64,000 bases of DNA, from NCBI GenBank assembly GCA_016788565.1, contig JAEUSP010000048.1:1-64000 (forward strand), read 5' to 3'. A program made the position numbers and the translations under genes. This document shows, one piece after another, positions 34,567 to 42,836 of the stretch. Source of the DNA: Chlorobiota bacterium. Lineage in GTDB: Bacteria; Bacteroidota; Ignavibacteria; OLB7. How positions within the stretch are numbered: position 1 is the first letter of the stretch; each line of letters opens with the position of its first letter. Under the pieces are notes generated by a model that saw only the letters and a list, made by a program, of their open reading frames with translations, searched no databases and was not told the DNA's origin.

Positions 34567-35413
34567 CGCTTAGTTTTAGAGTTGGTAAAACTGGTATAGC
34601 AGCTACTCTTTGTTTTGGCTGCCGCTCTTTGCATAAATCAAAAATGCCTTTAAGAACTGGTGTGCTGAGAGATGATAAATCGTCCCTTGTTTCATCTTTA
34701 ATGCAATAGAAAAAAGAATTTCCGTACTTGTCGGTGCGAATAATCTGCTCCGTTATATTTCTTGTATCCCTTATTTGCTCAAAGTCTGACTTTTTAGCAA
34801 TAACAATTTGCCGCATGTGAAGCGTGCCTATCTTAGAATTTAGTGGGTTGGGGTAGGTGTACATCTTACGATGTCTTATGGAACCCTCACCATAAGGGCC
34901 ATGATTGTATTCAGTATAATTCGAATACTTTGATTCTTTATGAAGATCAAAATCATAATTCAAAAAATCACCATCTAAAAAGATGAGCGTAATGATGTTT
35001 TTACTTGCAGTGTCAAGTAAGGCAAAAAGATAAAAACATGGGATGATAATAGTCTCAATGCCAATTTTTATCATCGTAGAACCACAAGGCAAACTGCTGT
35101 TGTAGTCAATCGTCAAGCCCCTAGAGTCGCTGCCGTTTGGCTTCTGTACCAGTTTTTTAATTTCTAATCCAACAGCCGTCCCATCTTTTTTATCACGAAT
35201 GATAATGTCCGGTGTTGTCAAAGCACCTGAATGGTAAACTTCATATTGTGCTGGCAATGTTTTTTTTATTTCAAACTCAACCCAAGTGTCAAAAGGATCA
35301 TCTTGCACAGTTCCTACAACTGACTTTAGTCTAAGGTCAATGGGGATACCTCCTTCACTAATTCTGTCAATTAGTGCTCGATAGATTGTTATGATTATTC
35401 GAAGTTCTTTCAT
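34556..35413 (-). CDS. Putative type II restriction endonuclease partner
   Basis: A 285-residue protein encoded immediately before, and overlapping, the C5 methyltransferase, the standard arrangement of a restriction-modification pair. A PD-(D/E)XK-like core is visible at about 65-90: TTPDIIIRDKKDGTAVGLEIKKL, where the Asp of PD and the Glu-Ile-Lys would bind metal, followed by a GLTIDYNSSLPCGST segment. The endonuclease family is not identified with certainty, and an NgoBV-like group is one possibility. A+T-rich composition like its partner supports joint acquisition. Confidence 0.75.
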   Translation of the reverse strand: MKELRIIITIYRALIDRISEGGIPIDLRLKSVVGTVQDDPFDTWVEFEIKKTLPAQYEVYHSGALTTPDIIIRDKKDGTAVGLEIKKLVQKPNGSDSRGLTIDYNSSLPCGSTMIKIGIETIIIPCFYLFALLDTASKNIITLIFLDGDFLNYDFDLHKESKYSNYTEYNHGPYGEGSIRHRKMYTYPNPLNSKIGTLHMRQIVIAKKSDFEQIRDTRNITEQIIRTDKYGNSFFYCIKDETRDDLSSLSTPVLKGIFDLCKERQPKQRVAAIPVLPTLKLSDDS

Positions 35414-35514
35414 TAAGCCACAAAATAAGCCTGTCTTCTGCTTGTTGAAGATTTTGTTTATTGGATAGTTGTTGTTCTCACTGCTGATTGATAGGGTTGC
35501 CTGTAACCAGCGGC

Positions 35515-36909
35515 TTACCCCAATAAATCCACCACCGGCAGCCCCGTTTTGGAAATCCCCGCAAAACCGCCGCTCACTTCCGTGAAGTTGTGAACGCCGC
35601 GTGCTTTCAGGATTGAGGCGGCCATCATCGAGCGGTAGCCGCCGGCGCAGTGCAGATAGAAATGCGATTCAGAGTCCATCCCGCCGGTCCAGTCGTTGAT
35701 GAAATCCAGCGGTTTGTTGTCGGCTTCGGCAAGGTGCTGCGTTCGGAACTCACTTTCGCGGCGAACATCAATTACCGTATCCCCCCCAATGTTCACGCTG
35801 GCAGCAAATTCCTCCGGCGCGATTCGATGCACGGTATCGGCCTCCTTCCCAGCATTCTTCCATGATTCAAATCCCCCCTGCAGATGCCCCAGCAGGTGAT
35901 CGAAGCCAACGCGCGCAAGGCGCATGGCGGTCTCTTCTTCCCGCCCCGGTTCGGCCACCAGCAGCAGTGGTTGGCGAACATCGGCAATCAGCGCGCCAAC
36001 CCACGGGGCAAACTGGCCATCAAGCCCGATATTGATGGAGCGCGGGATGAACCCAGCCGCAAACTGATCCGCCGCACGGGTATCCAACACCACCGCTTCG
36101 CCAGCTTCGGCCAACTGCTGGAACTCTTCAGGATTAAGCGGACGCATTCCTTGATTCATCACGCTGTCAATGCTTTCGTATCCCTGCTTGTTCATCTTTA
36201 CGTTCATCGGGAAGTATGCCGGCGGCGGAAGCAGGCCATCGGTAACGGCTTCGATGAACTCCTGGCGGGAGTTCTGGCGAAGCGCGTAGTTGATCTGTTT
36301 CTGGTGGCCCAAGGTGTCCACGGTTTCCTTCATCATGTTTTTGCCGCACGCGCTTCCCGCGCCGTGTGCGGGGTAGATCAGTACGTCATCCGGCAGCGGC
36401 ATGACTTTGGTCATCAGCGAATCGTACAGAAGCCCCGCAAGTTCTTCTTGGGTCAGATGGGCAGCTTTTTGCGCAAGGTCAGGGCGGCCAACATCCCCCA
36501 AAAAGAGAGTGTCGCCGGTGAAGAGCACTTGCTCCTTTCCGGCTGCGTCGCGAAGCAGGTAGCAGGTGGATTCCAGCGTGTGGCCGGGGGTGTGAAGTGC
36601 GGTGATGGTGATATCGCCAATGGTGAAGACTTCCCCGTCGGTGGCGATGTGTGCCGGAAATTCCGGCGCGGCGTTGGGGCCGTAGATGATGGTTGCGCCG
36701 GTTTTTCGTGCAAGGTCCACGTGGCCGCTGACAAAGTCCGCATGGAAGTGAGTCTCGAACACATAGTTGATCGTTACTCCATCCCGCTGGGCGCGGCGGA
36801 TGTACGGCTCAACTTCGCGCAGTGGGTCAATGATTGCTCCTTCGCCGTTGCTGTGGATGTAGTATGCGCCCTGCGCCAGGCACCCGGTGTAAATCTGCTC
36901 GATGGTCAT
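35515..36909 (-). CDS. CstB-like metallo-beta-lactamase persulfide dioxygenase with two rhodanese domains
   Basis: A 464-residue multidomain sulfur enzyme. The N-terminal MBL/persulfide-dioxygenase domain (about 1-240) holds ETHFHADFVSGH, HTPGHT, GDTLFLGDVGRPDL and YPAHGAGSACG, an iron site that oxidises persulfides to sulfite. A first rhodanese-like domain (about 255-355, VVLDTRAADQFAAGFIP) has VAEPGRE where the active loop should be and lacks the catalytic Cys. The second (about 365-464, VIDVRRESEF) has HCAGGYRS with the Cys. This pattern of dioxygenase, pseudo-rhodanese and rhodanese matches CstB, which turns persulfide and sulfite into thiosulfate. A TauE/SafE exporter gene lies 137 bp upstream on the same strand, suggesting a sulfide-detoxification unit. 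Confidence 0.88.
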   Translation of the reverse strand: MTIEQIYTGCLAQGAYYIHSNGEGAIIDPLREVEPYIRRAQRDGVTINYVFETHFHADFVSGHVDLARKTGATIIYGPNAAPEFPAHIATDGEVFTIGDITITALHTPGHTLESTCYLLRDAAGKEQVLFTGDTLFLGDVGRPDLAQKAAHLTQEELAGLLYDSLMTKVMPLPDDVLIYPAHGAGSACGKNMMKETVDTLGHQKQINYALRQNSRQEFIEAVTDGLLPPPAYFPMNVKMNKQGYESIDSVMNQGMRPLNPEEFQQLAEAGEAVVLDTRAADQFAAGFIPRSINIGLDGQFAPWVGALIADVRQPLLLVAEPGREEETAMRLARVGFDHLLGHLQGGFESWKNAGKEADTVHRIAPEEFAASVNIGGDTVIDVRRESEFRTQHLAEADNKPLDFINDWTGGMDSESHFYLHCAGGYRSMMAASILKARGVHNFTEVSGGFAGISKTGLPVVDLLG

Positions 36910-36963
36910 GGCTTTGATGTTATCTGGTTGTTGGTTGTTCTAAAATTGCTGGATTGGGCATTG

Positions 36964-37015
36964 GTCAGTAGTCAGTGGTCAGTTGCAAGAAGCAATTTGG
37001 CATTTGGCATTTCAG
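36964..37015 (+). repeat. Heptamer arrays (GTCAGTR x3 and ATTTGGC x2-3)
   Basis: Units GTCAGTA, GTCAGTG and GTCAGTT occupy 36964-36984. Then ATTTGGC, ATTTGGC and ATTTCAG occupy 36995-37015. Both have a 7-bp period and lie in the gap between the CstB-like and TauE genes. Confidence 0.75.
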
Positions 37016-37046
37016 TGGAACCGGGGATGTGAGGCCAACCCAACCA

Positions 37047-37865
37047 TTACCGCCCCACCACTAATTCTTTCACGATGATGTAGGTTCCCACCGTCAGCAC
37101 AAACCAGCCGAATGCGGGTTTCAGTTTTTCGTTGCTGATCCGGCGCGACATTGCTGTCCCGGCAAGGATTCCGGCGGCGGCAATGGCGCTTAGTGCCAGC
37201 AGTAAACTCCAATCCAGCGTTGGCATTTTTGCAAGGCTGCTGGCGAATCCCACCGATGCGTTCAGCGTGATGATGGTGAGCGACGTGCCAACGGCCTGCT
37301 TCATTGGCAAGCCGGCCATCAGCACCAGCGCGGGGATAATCAGGAAGCCGCCGCCAGCGCCAATCAATCCGGTGATCGCGCCAACCATCAGCCCTTTCAG
37401 TGCAATGCCCCAGTAGTTGTGGCTGCCATCGGTGACGGTGTGAAGCGGGTGGCCATGATCTTGGCGTTGCAGCATCTTGGTTGCCGATGCCACCATCAGC
37501 ACCGCAAACAGCAGAAGCAGGGCAAGGGATTTCGTGAGGGTGAACCCGCCAACCGTCAGCAGGGTGGCCGGGATTGCCGGAACAACCACCCCCCGCACCA
37601 GCGTCACGCTGATAACCGATGGAACCCCGAACATTGCCGTAACCTTCCAGTTGATATTTCCAAGCCGCAAGTGCGCTCCGGCACCAAACATGCTGGTCAT
37701 CCCAACAATGAACAGTGAGTAGGTGGTGGCTGGCAGCGGATCAACATGGAACAGATAGACCAGCACCGGAACCGTAAGAATGGAGCCGCCACCGCCAATA
37801 AGCCCCAACGAAAGCCCAATGGCTGCGGCACTGATATACCCGGCAAGTTCAAGCGGTTGGATCAC
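37047..37865 (-). CDS. TauE/SafE family sulfite/anion exporter
   Basis: A 272-residue inner-membrane transporter with about eight hydrophobic helices. The twofold repeat of the family is clear: IGLSLGLIGGGGSILTVPVLVYL near 15-37, and VGAITGLIGAGGGFLIIPALVLMAG near 160-185, each carrying the Gly-rich loop. Family members move sulfite, sulfoacetate or related anions. With the CstB-like enzyme encoded next, export of sulfite or thiosulfate is the likely role. A His-rich cytoplasmic loop (QRQDHGHPLHTVTDGSHN) sits between the halves. Confidence 0.9.
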   Translation of the reverse strand: MIQPLELAGYISAAAIGLSLGLIGGGGSILTVPVLVYLFHVDPLPATTYSLFIVGMTSMFGAGAHLRLGNINWKVTAMFGVPSVISVTLVRGVVVPAIPATLLTVGGFTLTKSLALLLLFAVLMVASATKMLQRQDHGHPLHTVTDGSHNYWGIALKGLMVGAITGLIGAGGGFLIIPALVLMAGLPMKQAVGTSLTIITLNASVGFASSLAKMPTLDWSLLLALSAIAAAGILAGTAMSRRISNEKLKPAFGWFVLTVGTYIIVKELVVGR

Positions 37866-38019
37866 GTGGGAAGTACGAAAGGAGGCCGGTTAGATGAAGT
37901 AGCAATTGGCCGCAAAGTACGGGAAAAAGTTGGCGGGGCGACGACGCAGGGGAGAAGGGACGCAGAAGGAAACACTCTGCGCCCCCTGTGGCGAATGGGC
38001 TGGAAATGGAGCGGGGGAT

Positions 38020-39354
38020 TTAGTCCTCGTTGAACAGAATCTGCCCACGGTCATCCACGCCGATGCTGATGGTGTCGCCATTGCTGAACTCCCCTTCAAG
38101 AATCATGGAGGAGATGGGGTTGATGAGCTTGGATTGAATCACCCGTTTCAGCGGACGCGCACCGAAGGTGATGTCGTAGCCTAATTTCGCCAGCCAATCT
38201 TTGGCTTCGTCGGTGATTGCAAACCCGATTCCGTTCCCCCGAAGCAGCCGTGCAACGCCATCTAATTGGATGTCCACAATCTGCCGAATCTCCGTTGCGG
38301 TCAGCGGCTTGAAGACGATGATGTCGTCAATGCGGTTCAGAAACTCAGGGCGCATTTGCTGGCGTAGCAGCTCCATCAGTTTCACCCGCAGCTCCCCCAT
38401 CACCGATTCCCGATTTGCTTCGGTGATGGATGCCAGCCGCTCTTGAATCAAGTGCGACCCCAGGTTGGAGGTCATAATGATGATTGTGTTGCGGAAGTTC
38501 ACTTCGTGCCCTTTGCTGTCGGTCAGGCGGCCATCGTCCAGAACCTGAAGCAGGATGTTGAACACGTCGGGGTGTGCTTTCTCGATCTCATCCAGCAGCA
38601 CAACTGAGTAAGGGTGGCGGCGAACAGCCTCGGTAAGTTGGCCCCCTTCCTCGTAGCCGACGTAGCCCGGTGGCGCGCCAATCAGCCGGCTAACGGAGAA
38701 CTTCTCCATGTATTCTGACATGTCAATCCGCACCACTGCGCGCTCGTCGTCGAACAGAAATTCGGCTAATGCGCGCGCAAGCTCGGTTTTGCCAACGCCG
38801 GTGGTCCCCATAAAAATGAAGGAGCCAATGGGGCGATGTTGATCCTGCAACCCCGCACGCGAGCGGCGAATGGCGTTTGCAACTGCGGTGACAGCGTCGT
38901 CCTGGCCAATCACCCGTTGGTGAAGCCGGTCCTCCATTCGTAGCAGTTTTGTGCGCTCGCTCTCCAGCATCCGCTGCACGGGGATGCCGGTCCATTTTGC
39001 TACGATCTCGGCAATGTCATCCCCCTCCACTTCCTCTTTCAGCATTCGGGTGGTTTGCTGTGCGGCCTCTAACTTCTTGTTGGTTTCGGCCACCTGTTTT
39101 TCCAGTTCGGAAATTTTCCCGTAGCGGATTTCGGCCACCTTCCCCAAGTCCCCTTGCCGTTCGTAGTTGGCGGCCAGCGTCTTCATCTCCTCAATCTCAC
39201 TTTTGGTGCTGCGGATGGTGCTGATAAGCTCCTTCTCAAGCTGCCATTGTGCTTTTAATTGGTCGCGTTGTTCGTTCAGTTGCGCAAGCTCTTGCTCAAT
39301 CTCGGCCAATCGGGAGCGTGTGGCCGCCAGCGTGTCGTTCTCTGAAAGTGCCAT
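38020..39354 (-). CDS. N-terminally truncated ClpB-like AAA+ protein (part of M-domain plus NBD2)
   Basis: A 444-residue protein that aligns with the C-terminal half of ClpB disaggregase. It begins inside the coiled-coil middle domain ([18 protein letters not shown], then [20 protein letters not shown]) and continues through [18 protein letters not shown] and a complete second AAA+ module: Walker [12 protein letters not shown] near 190, Walker [16 protein letters not shown] near 250, pore loop [13 protein letters not shown], sensor-2 GARPLKR, and [11 protein letters not shown]. The N-domain and NBD1, about 430 residues in ordinary ClpB, are absent. An in-frame TAG lies four codons before the ATG, and the 400 bp upstream do not encode the missing part. 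It may be a working one-ring protein or a decaying copy. Confidence 0.85.
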   Translation of the reverse strand: MALSENDTLAATRSRLAEIEQELAQLNEQRDQLKAQWQLEKELISTIRSTKSEIEEMKTLAANYERQGDLGKVAEIRYGKISELEKQVAETNKKLEAAQQTTRMLKEEVEGDDIAEIVAKWTGIPVQRMLESERTKLLRMEDRLHQRVIGQDDAVTAVANAIRRSRAGLQDQHRPIGSFIFMGTTGVGKTELARALAEFLFDDERAVVRIDMSEYMEKFSVSRLIGAPPGYVGYEEGGQLTEAVRRHPYSVVLLDEIEKAHPDVFNILLQVLDDGRLTDSKGHEVNFRNTIIIMTSNLGSHLIQERLASITEANRESVMGELRVKLMELLRQQMRPEFLNRIDDIIVFKPLTATEIRQIVDIQLDGVARLLRGNGIGFAITDEAKDWLAKLGYDITFGARPLKRVIQSKLINPISSMILEGEFSNGDTISIGVDDRGQILFNED

Positions 39355-39763
39355 GATGAATCTCTATTTGCTGATGCTATTCTGCAGTTTGGTGATACGC
39401 GGCAATGGATAGCCGTTAGTGGTACAGACAAGGCGGTGAGCTTTGCTGCAAACCTTGCTGCTGGCGGCTTGGTTCCGCCGGGCAAAACCCGAGCACAACA
39501 ACGAACAAGTCACGCGATTGATTGCCTGCCGAAGCGTGGCCGCTACGCATCGTAACCTGCTCGTTGCTTTTGTGGCGATAGTTTCGCCGTTGCACTTTCG
39601 TGTTGGGCCTGGTCGTCAGTTGTGGGGCAGAACAACAAGAAGGTGTTAGCAAAATCACGTTTGGTTCAGTAGTTTCGCACTGCCGGCGGAACAGAAGGGC
39701 CAGAAACGCTGCGTCCAAATCCTTCCAATCTTTCAGCTTCCCTGTGGTGGGTCCACATTCTCA
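39355..39763. other. Gap upstream of truncated clpB, no gene seen
   Basis: About 400 bp separate the truncated clpB start from divergent plsY. It contains a short GGCGG/CCGCC hairpin near 39466-39480. I read all frames for ClpB N-terminal or NBD1 motifs and found none. A 100-codon minus-strand ORF here shows no protein-like features. Confidence 0.4.
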
Positions 39764-40435
39764 ATGAACATAGCCCTCATCGTCATTATCTCCTACCTGA
39801 TCGGTTCCATTCCCTCTGCTGTAATTATCAGCAAGCTGTTTTATGGATTCGACATTCGCGAAAAAGGGAGCGGGAATATGGGGAGCACCAACACCTTCCG
39901 GGTGTTGGGCTGGAAGGCCGGGGCGTTGGTGCAGGTGATGGACATCTGCAAAGGGGTGTTGGCGGTGTTGCTGGCGGTCTATCTGTTCGAAGGCCGCCTT
40001 CCATTTCCGAACGCCACCGGGTTCCAGGACCTGACGATTGTGAAAACAATCGCTGGCGTGGCTGCTGTGATGGGGCATATCTGGACGGCGTTTGCCGGAT
40101 TCAAAGGGGGGAAAGGGGTGAACACGGCGTTGGGAATGATGGTGGCGATTGCCCCGATTGAGCTTGGGGTTGCCGCCGGGCTGTTTGTGATTGTTGTGGC
40201 CGCATCGGGCTACATCTCGCTTGGCTCCATCATCGGCGCGGTTTCGCTTCCCACCACCATGGCGTTTCGGTACAACGTGCTTGGGGTTGATATTCAGGGA
40301 TATCACACCTTGATTTTCTTCTGCATCGGCCTTGCCGCGCTGCTGGTGTTTGCGCATCGCTCCAACATCAAACGGCTGATTGAAGGGCGCGAAAACCGAT
40401 TTACGAAACTTTGGCTGCTCGGAAAAAAAAGCTGA
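39764..40435 (+). CDS. plsY: Glycerol-3-phosphate acyltransferase PlsY
   Basis: A 223-residue inner-membrane enzyme that transfers acyl groups from acyl-phosphate to glycerol 3-phosphate, the first step of phospholipid synthesis. About five to seven helices are present. Motif 1 GSGNMGSTNTFRVLG is at about 32-47, and motif 2 FKGGKGVNTALG near 112-123 binds substrates. The C-terminus is slightly longer and basic. It is followed after 6 bp by gpsA, which makes its substrate. Confidence 0.95.
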   Translation: MNIALIVIISYLIGSIPSAVIISKLFYGFDIREKGSGNMGSTNTFRVLGWKAGALVQVMDICKGVLAVLLAVYLFEGRLPFPNATGFQDLTIVKTIAGVAAVMGHIWTAFAGFKGGKGVNTALGMMVAIAPIELGVAAGLFVIVVAASGYISLGSIIGAVSLPTTMAFRYNVLGVDIQGYHTLIFFCIGLAALLVFAHRSNIKRLIEGRENRFTKLWLLGKKS

Positions 40436-40441
40436 TCTGCC

Positions 40442-41434
40442 ATGAATGTTGGTTGCATCGGAGCCGGAAGCTGGGGGACCACCCTTGCCATTCATCTTGC
40501 TGAACTTGGCCACAACGTTCAACTGTGGGCGTGGGATGCCGAGCAACGCCGCCGGCTTTCTGCCGAACGTGAAAACCGTGCCTACCTTCCTGGGATTCCC
40601 TTCCCCGCAACCCTGCACGTTGTTGATTCCCTTGCCGATGCCGCCTCCGCGTCGGTAGTGTTGATTGCCACCCCAACGCAATTCATCCGGGCCACCTTCT
40701 CCACGCTTCCACCTTCGGCACTTGATGGCCGCATTATCGTTAGTGCTTCCAAGGGAATCGAGCAAGGCTCGCTGCTTCGGATCAGCGAACTGCTGGCGGA
40801 AACCCACGGCGTAACTGCCGACCAATTCGTCTGCTTCTCCGGCCCCAGCCATGCCGAAGAAGTCTCCAGAAAAATTCCCACCCTGATTGTTTCCGCAAGC
40901 CAAAGCCAGCACTCTGCCGCCACCGTGCGCGACCTGTTCACCACCGATTCGTTGCGGGTGTACAGCAGCACCGATCTGGTTGGAGTTGAGCTTGGCGGAG
41001 CCTTAAAAAACCCGATTGCACTCTGCGCCGGAATCATTGACGGGCTGGGGTTTGGCGACAACACCAAAGCCGCACTCATCACCCGCGCACTTGCCGAGAT
41101 GACCCGCATTGGGACCGCGCTTGGTGCCGACCCGCAAACCTTCAGCGGGCTTTCCGGGTTGGGGGATTTGGTTGTCACCTGCTTCAGCCGCCACAGCCGC
41201 AACCGCTACGTTGGCGAACAGATTGGGAAGGGGAGAAACTTGCAGGAGATTATTGCCGAGATGCAGATGGTGGCCGAAGGAGTGACAACCACCGCATCGG
41301 CCTACCAGTTAGCGGAGCGGCATGGGATTGAGTTGCCGATTATCAACGAAGTCCATCACATCCTGTTTGAAGCGAAGGACCCCCGCATTGCCACCCGCCG
41401 ATTAATGACGCGGGAGACGAAAGGGGAAGTTTGA
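40442..41434 (+). CDS. gpsA: NAD(P)-dependent glycerol-3-phosphate dehydrogenase
   Basis: A 330-residue cytoplasmic enzyme reducing dihydroxyacetone phosphate to sn-glycerol 3-phosphate. The Rossmann motif GCIGAGSWGTTLAIHLAELG is at about 4-23. The catalytic lysine region is LGGALKNPIALCAGI near 183-197, followed by LGFGDNTKAALITRALAEM. LSGLGDLVVTCFSRHSRN and EMQMVAEGVTT complete the family pattern. It forms an operon with plsY, supplying its acceptor substrate. Confidence 0.96.
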   Translation: MNVGCIGAGSWGTTLAIHLAELGHNVQLWAWDAEQRRRLSAERENRAYLPGIPFPATLHVVDSLADAASASVVLIATPTQFIRATFSTLPPSALDGRIIVSASKGIEQGSLLRISELLAETHGVTADQFVCFSGPSHAEEVSRKIPTLIVSASQSQHSAATVRDLFTTDSLRVYSSTDLVGVELGGALKNPIALCAGIIDGLGFGDNTKAALITRALAEMTRIGTALGADPQTFSGLSGLGDLVVTCFSRHSRNRYVGEQIGKGRNLQEIIAEMQMVAEGVTTTASAYQLAERHGIELPIINEVHHILFEAKDPRIATRRLMTRETKGEV

Positions 41435-41467
41435 AAAGGGGGGAGGGTGGAGGTTCGGTGGGCGGCT

Positions 41468-41525
41468 GTTCGGTGGCTCCACTCATACTTCGACTGGGAT
41501 CAGCGTGAGCGGAGGGCGGCGTTCG
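41468..41525 (+). repeat. Palindromic interspersed repeat, copy F
   Basis: A plus-orientation core (TTCGGTGGCTCCACTCATAC, then TGGGATCAGCGTGAGCGGAG) follows gpsA. The outer arms are not recognisable. Confidence 0.75.
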
Positions 41526-41527
41526 TG

Positions 41528-41548
41528 GTCATTAGTCATTAGTGAGTT
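41528..41548 (+). repeat. Heptamer array (GTCATTA x2-3)
   Basis: GTCATTA, GTCATTA and GTGAGTT in phase, directly beside palindromic copy F, between the convergent gpsA and lipoprotein genes. Confidence 0.7.
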
Positions 41549-41702
41549 TCCAGCTTTGGCTTTATTTCACTCTTCCCATCTCACTCTTCGCTCTGGCTCC
41601 CTCTCCCACCCGACAAATCTGAAGCAAGCAGCACTATCACTTGATTGGGAGACGGGAGGGTGAGGGCAGGTAGCGGAGCCACGCTATTCGATTCCACCTC
41701 TC

Positions 41703-42662
41703 TCACCGCAACCTCTCCACCCCCTTCGCATACATCGAATCCAATTCTTGGAACTGAACCCCCGGCAGACGCTGGCGCAGAAATTCTGATTCGGAATCCC
41801 AGAAACTTCGCATCCCACGGGGGGTGTTGGCACGCTCCAACGCCAGCAACGATAACGCCGCAGGGGTGAACAACCGCGTGTCCTCCTCCACGGTAATCGT
41901 GTCGCTCTGCAGGTCCTCGCGGGCGATTCGGTACTCCTCCAACTGCTGCTGTGCAATCCCCAAAAAGTATCCCGTTTGCTGGCGGCTGGTGCTGCCAAAA
42001 GCCCCATCCTTGAACGCCACAACATCGCTCACATAACTCCGTGCCGCAGCGCGCGAGGTGAACATTGGCCACAACAAATCGTGCATCAGCAAGGCCTTGC
42101 CGGGGGCTGTTGCCAGGTCGGAAAGCTGCGGCGCGCCACGGTCGGTGTGGAACACCACGCGGGGGAGTCCACCATCGGCAGAGCAGATCAGCATCCCGCG
42201 TGAAGCAATCTCATCGTTTCCGCCGGAGAAAATATCGGCCACAACATCCGGCTTGCGGTCGCCGGTTACGTCAAGGGTGGAGAGCGTGGTAATCCAAAAC
42301 GCGCTGTCGGCCATTGCTTGCCCCCAATGCCGCGTTGCGGGGTCGCGCCGGAAAATCTGGATCATGTCGGCCCGCGCCCCGCTTGGCATCATCTCACGTT
42401 CGGCAAGGCTGGTGACGATATGCTCCACCTGGCCGTCGCCATCAAGGTCCAGGGCAAACGCCGTGTCAAGCTGCCGCCCAAGCGGAAACTGTGGAATGCG
42501 GAAAATGGTGTCGGGTGGAGGAGCAGGCACGTCCGCCGGCGCGGGATTGGGGTCGCGAGGGCGTTCGGATTCCCCGCAACCAGCAGCCAGCAACACCCAG
42601 CCAACAACCGTGGCCGCAAGCAGGGAGCGTAGCAAGAATGTTCGGTTCAACAATGGTAGCAC
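41703..42662 (-). CDS. Putative lipoprotein with FG-GAP-like segments
   Basis: About 319 residues if begun at GTG 42662, which gives a signal peptide with the lipobox VLLAAGC. Longer in-frame starts would run into the divergent htpG and are rejected; TTG 42653 or 42650 are alternatives. After a Pro-rich linker (DPNPAPADVPAPPP) come two calcium-loop-like FG-GAP units, FALDLDGDGQVEHIV and TLDVTGDRKPDVVAD. A helical C-terminal region (GIAQQQLEEYRIAREDLQ) follows. It probably sits in the outer membrane facing the periplasm or surface. The function is unknown. Confidence 0.65.
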   Translation of the reverse strand: MLPLLNRTFLLRSLLAATVVGWVLLAAGCGESERPRDPNPAPADVPAPPPDTIFRIPQFPLGRQLDTAFALDLDGDGQVEHIVTSLAEREMMPSGARADMIQIFRRDPATRHWGQAMADSAFWITTLSTLDVTGDRKPDVVADIFSGGNDEIASRGMLICSADGGLPRVVFHTDRGAPQLSDLATAPGKALLMHDLLWPMFTSRAAARSYVSDVVAFKDGAFGSTSRQQTGYFLGIAQQQLEEYRIAREDLQSDTITVEEDTRLFTPAALSLLALERANTPRGMRSFWDSESEFLRQRLPGVQFQELDSMYAKGVERLR

Positions 42663-42836
42663 GGCAAGCAAAAAATGGAAGTGGCCCAAAGGTAGCGATG
42701 AAATCGCTTGCGCCAAGCCAACGGACTTGCTGGCGATCGTAAATGGTTTTTTCCAGACCAACCTTCCCCTGCGTTCCGTGCTATTTTTGCGCCCAGTAGC
42801 AGTCCCAACCACACGTACAACTAACCAACGATCAGT

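Noticed and set aside
39416-39718. 100-codon minus-strand ORF in the clpB-plsY gap, considered as a remnant of ClpB
   Set aside because: No ClpB N-domain, NBD1 or Walker motif in any frame, and the composition is not protein-like.
39761-40912. 383-codon minus-strand ORF across plsY and gpsA
   Set aside because: Both plus-strand genes are certain. The antisense frame is Gly/Asn/His-rich without structure.
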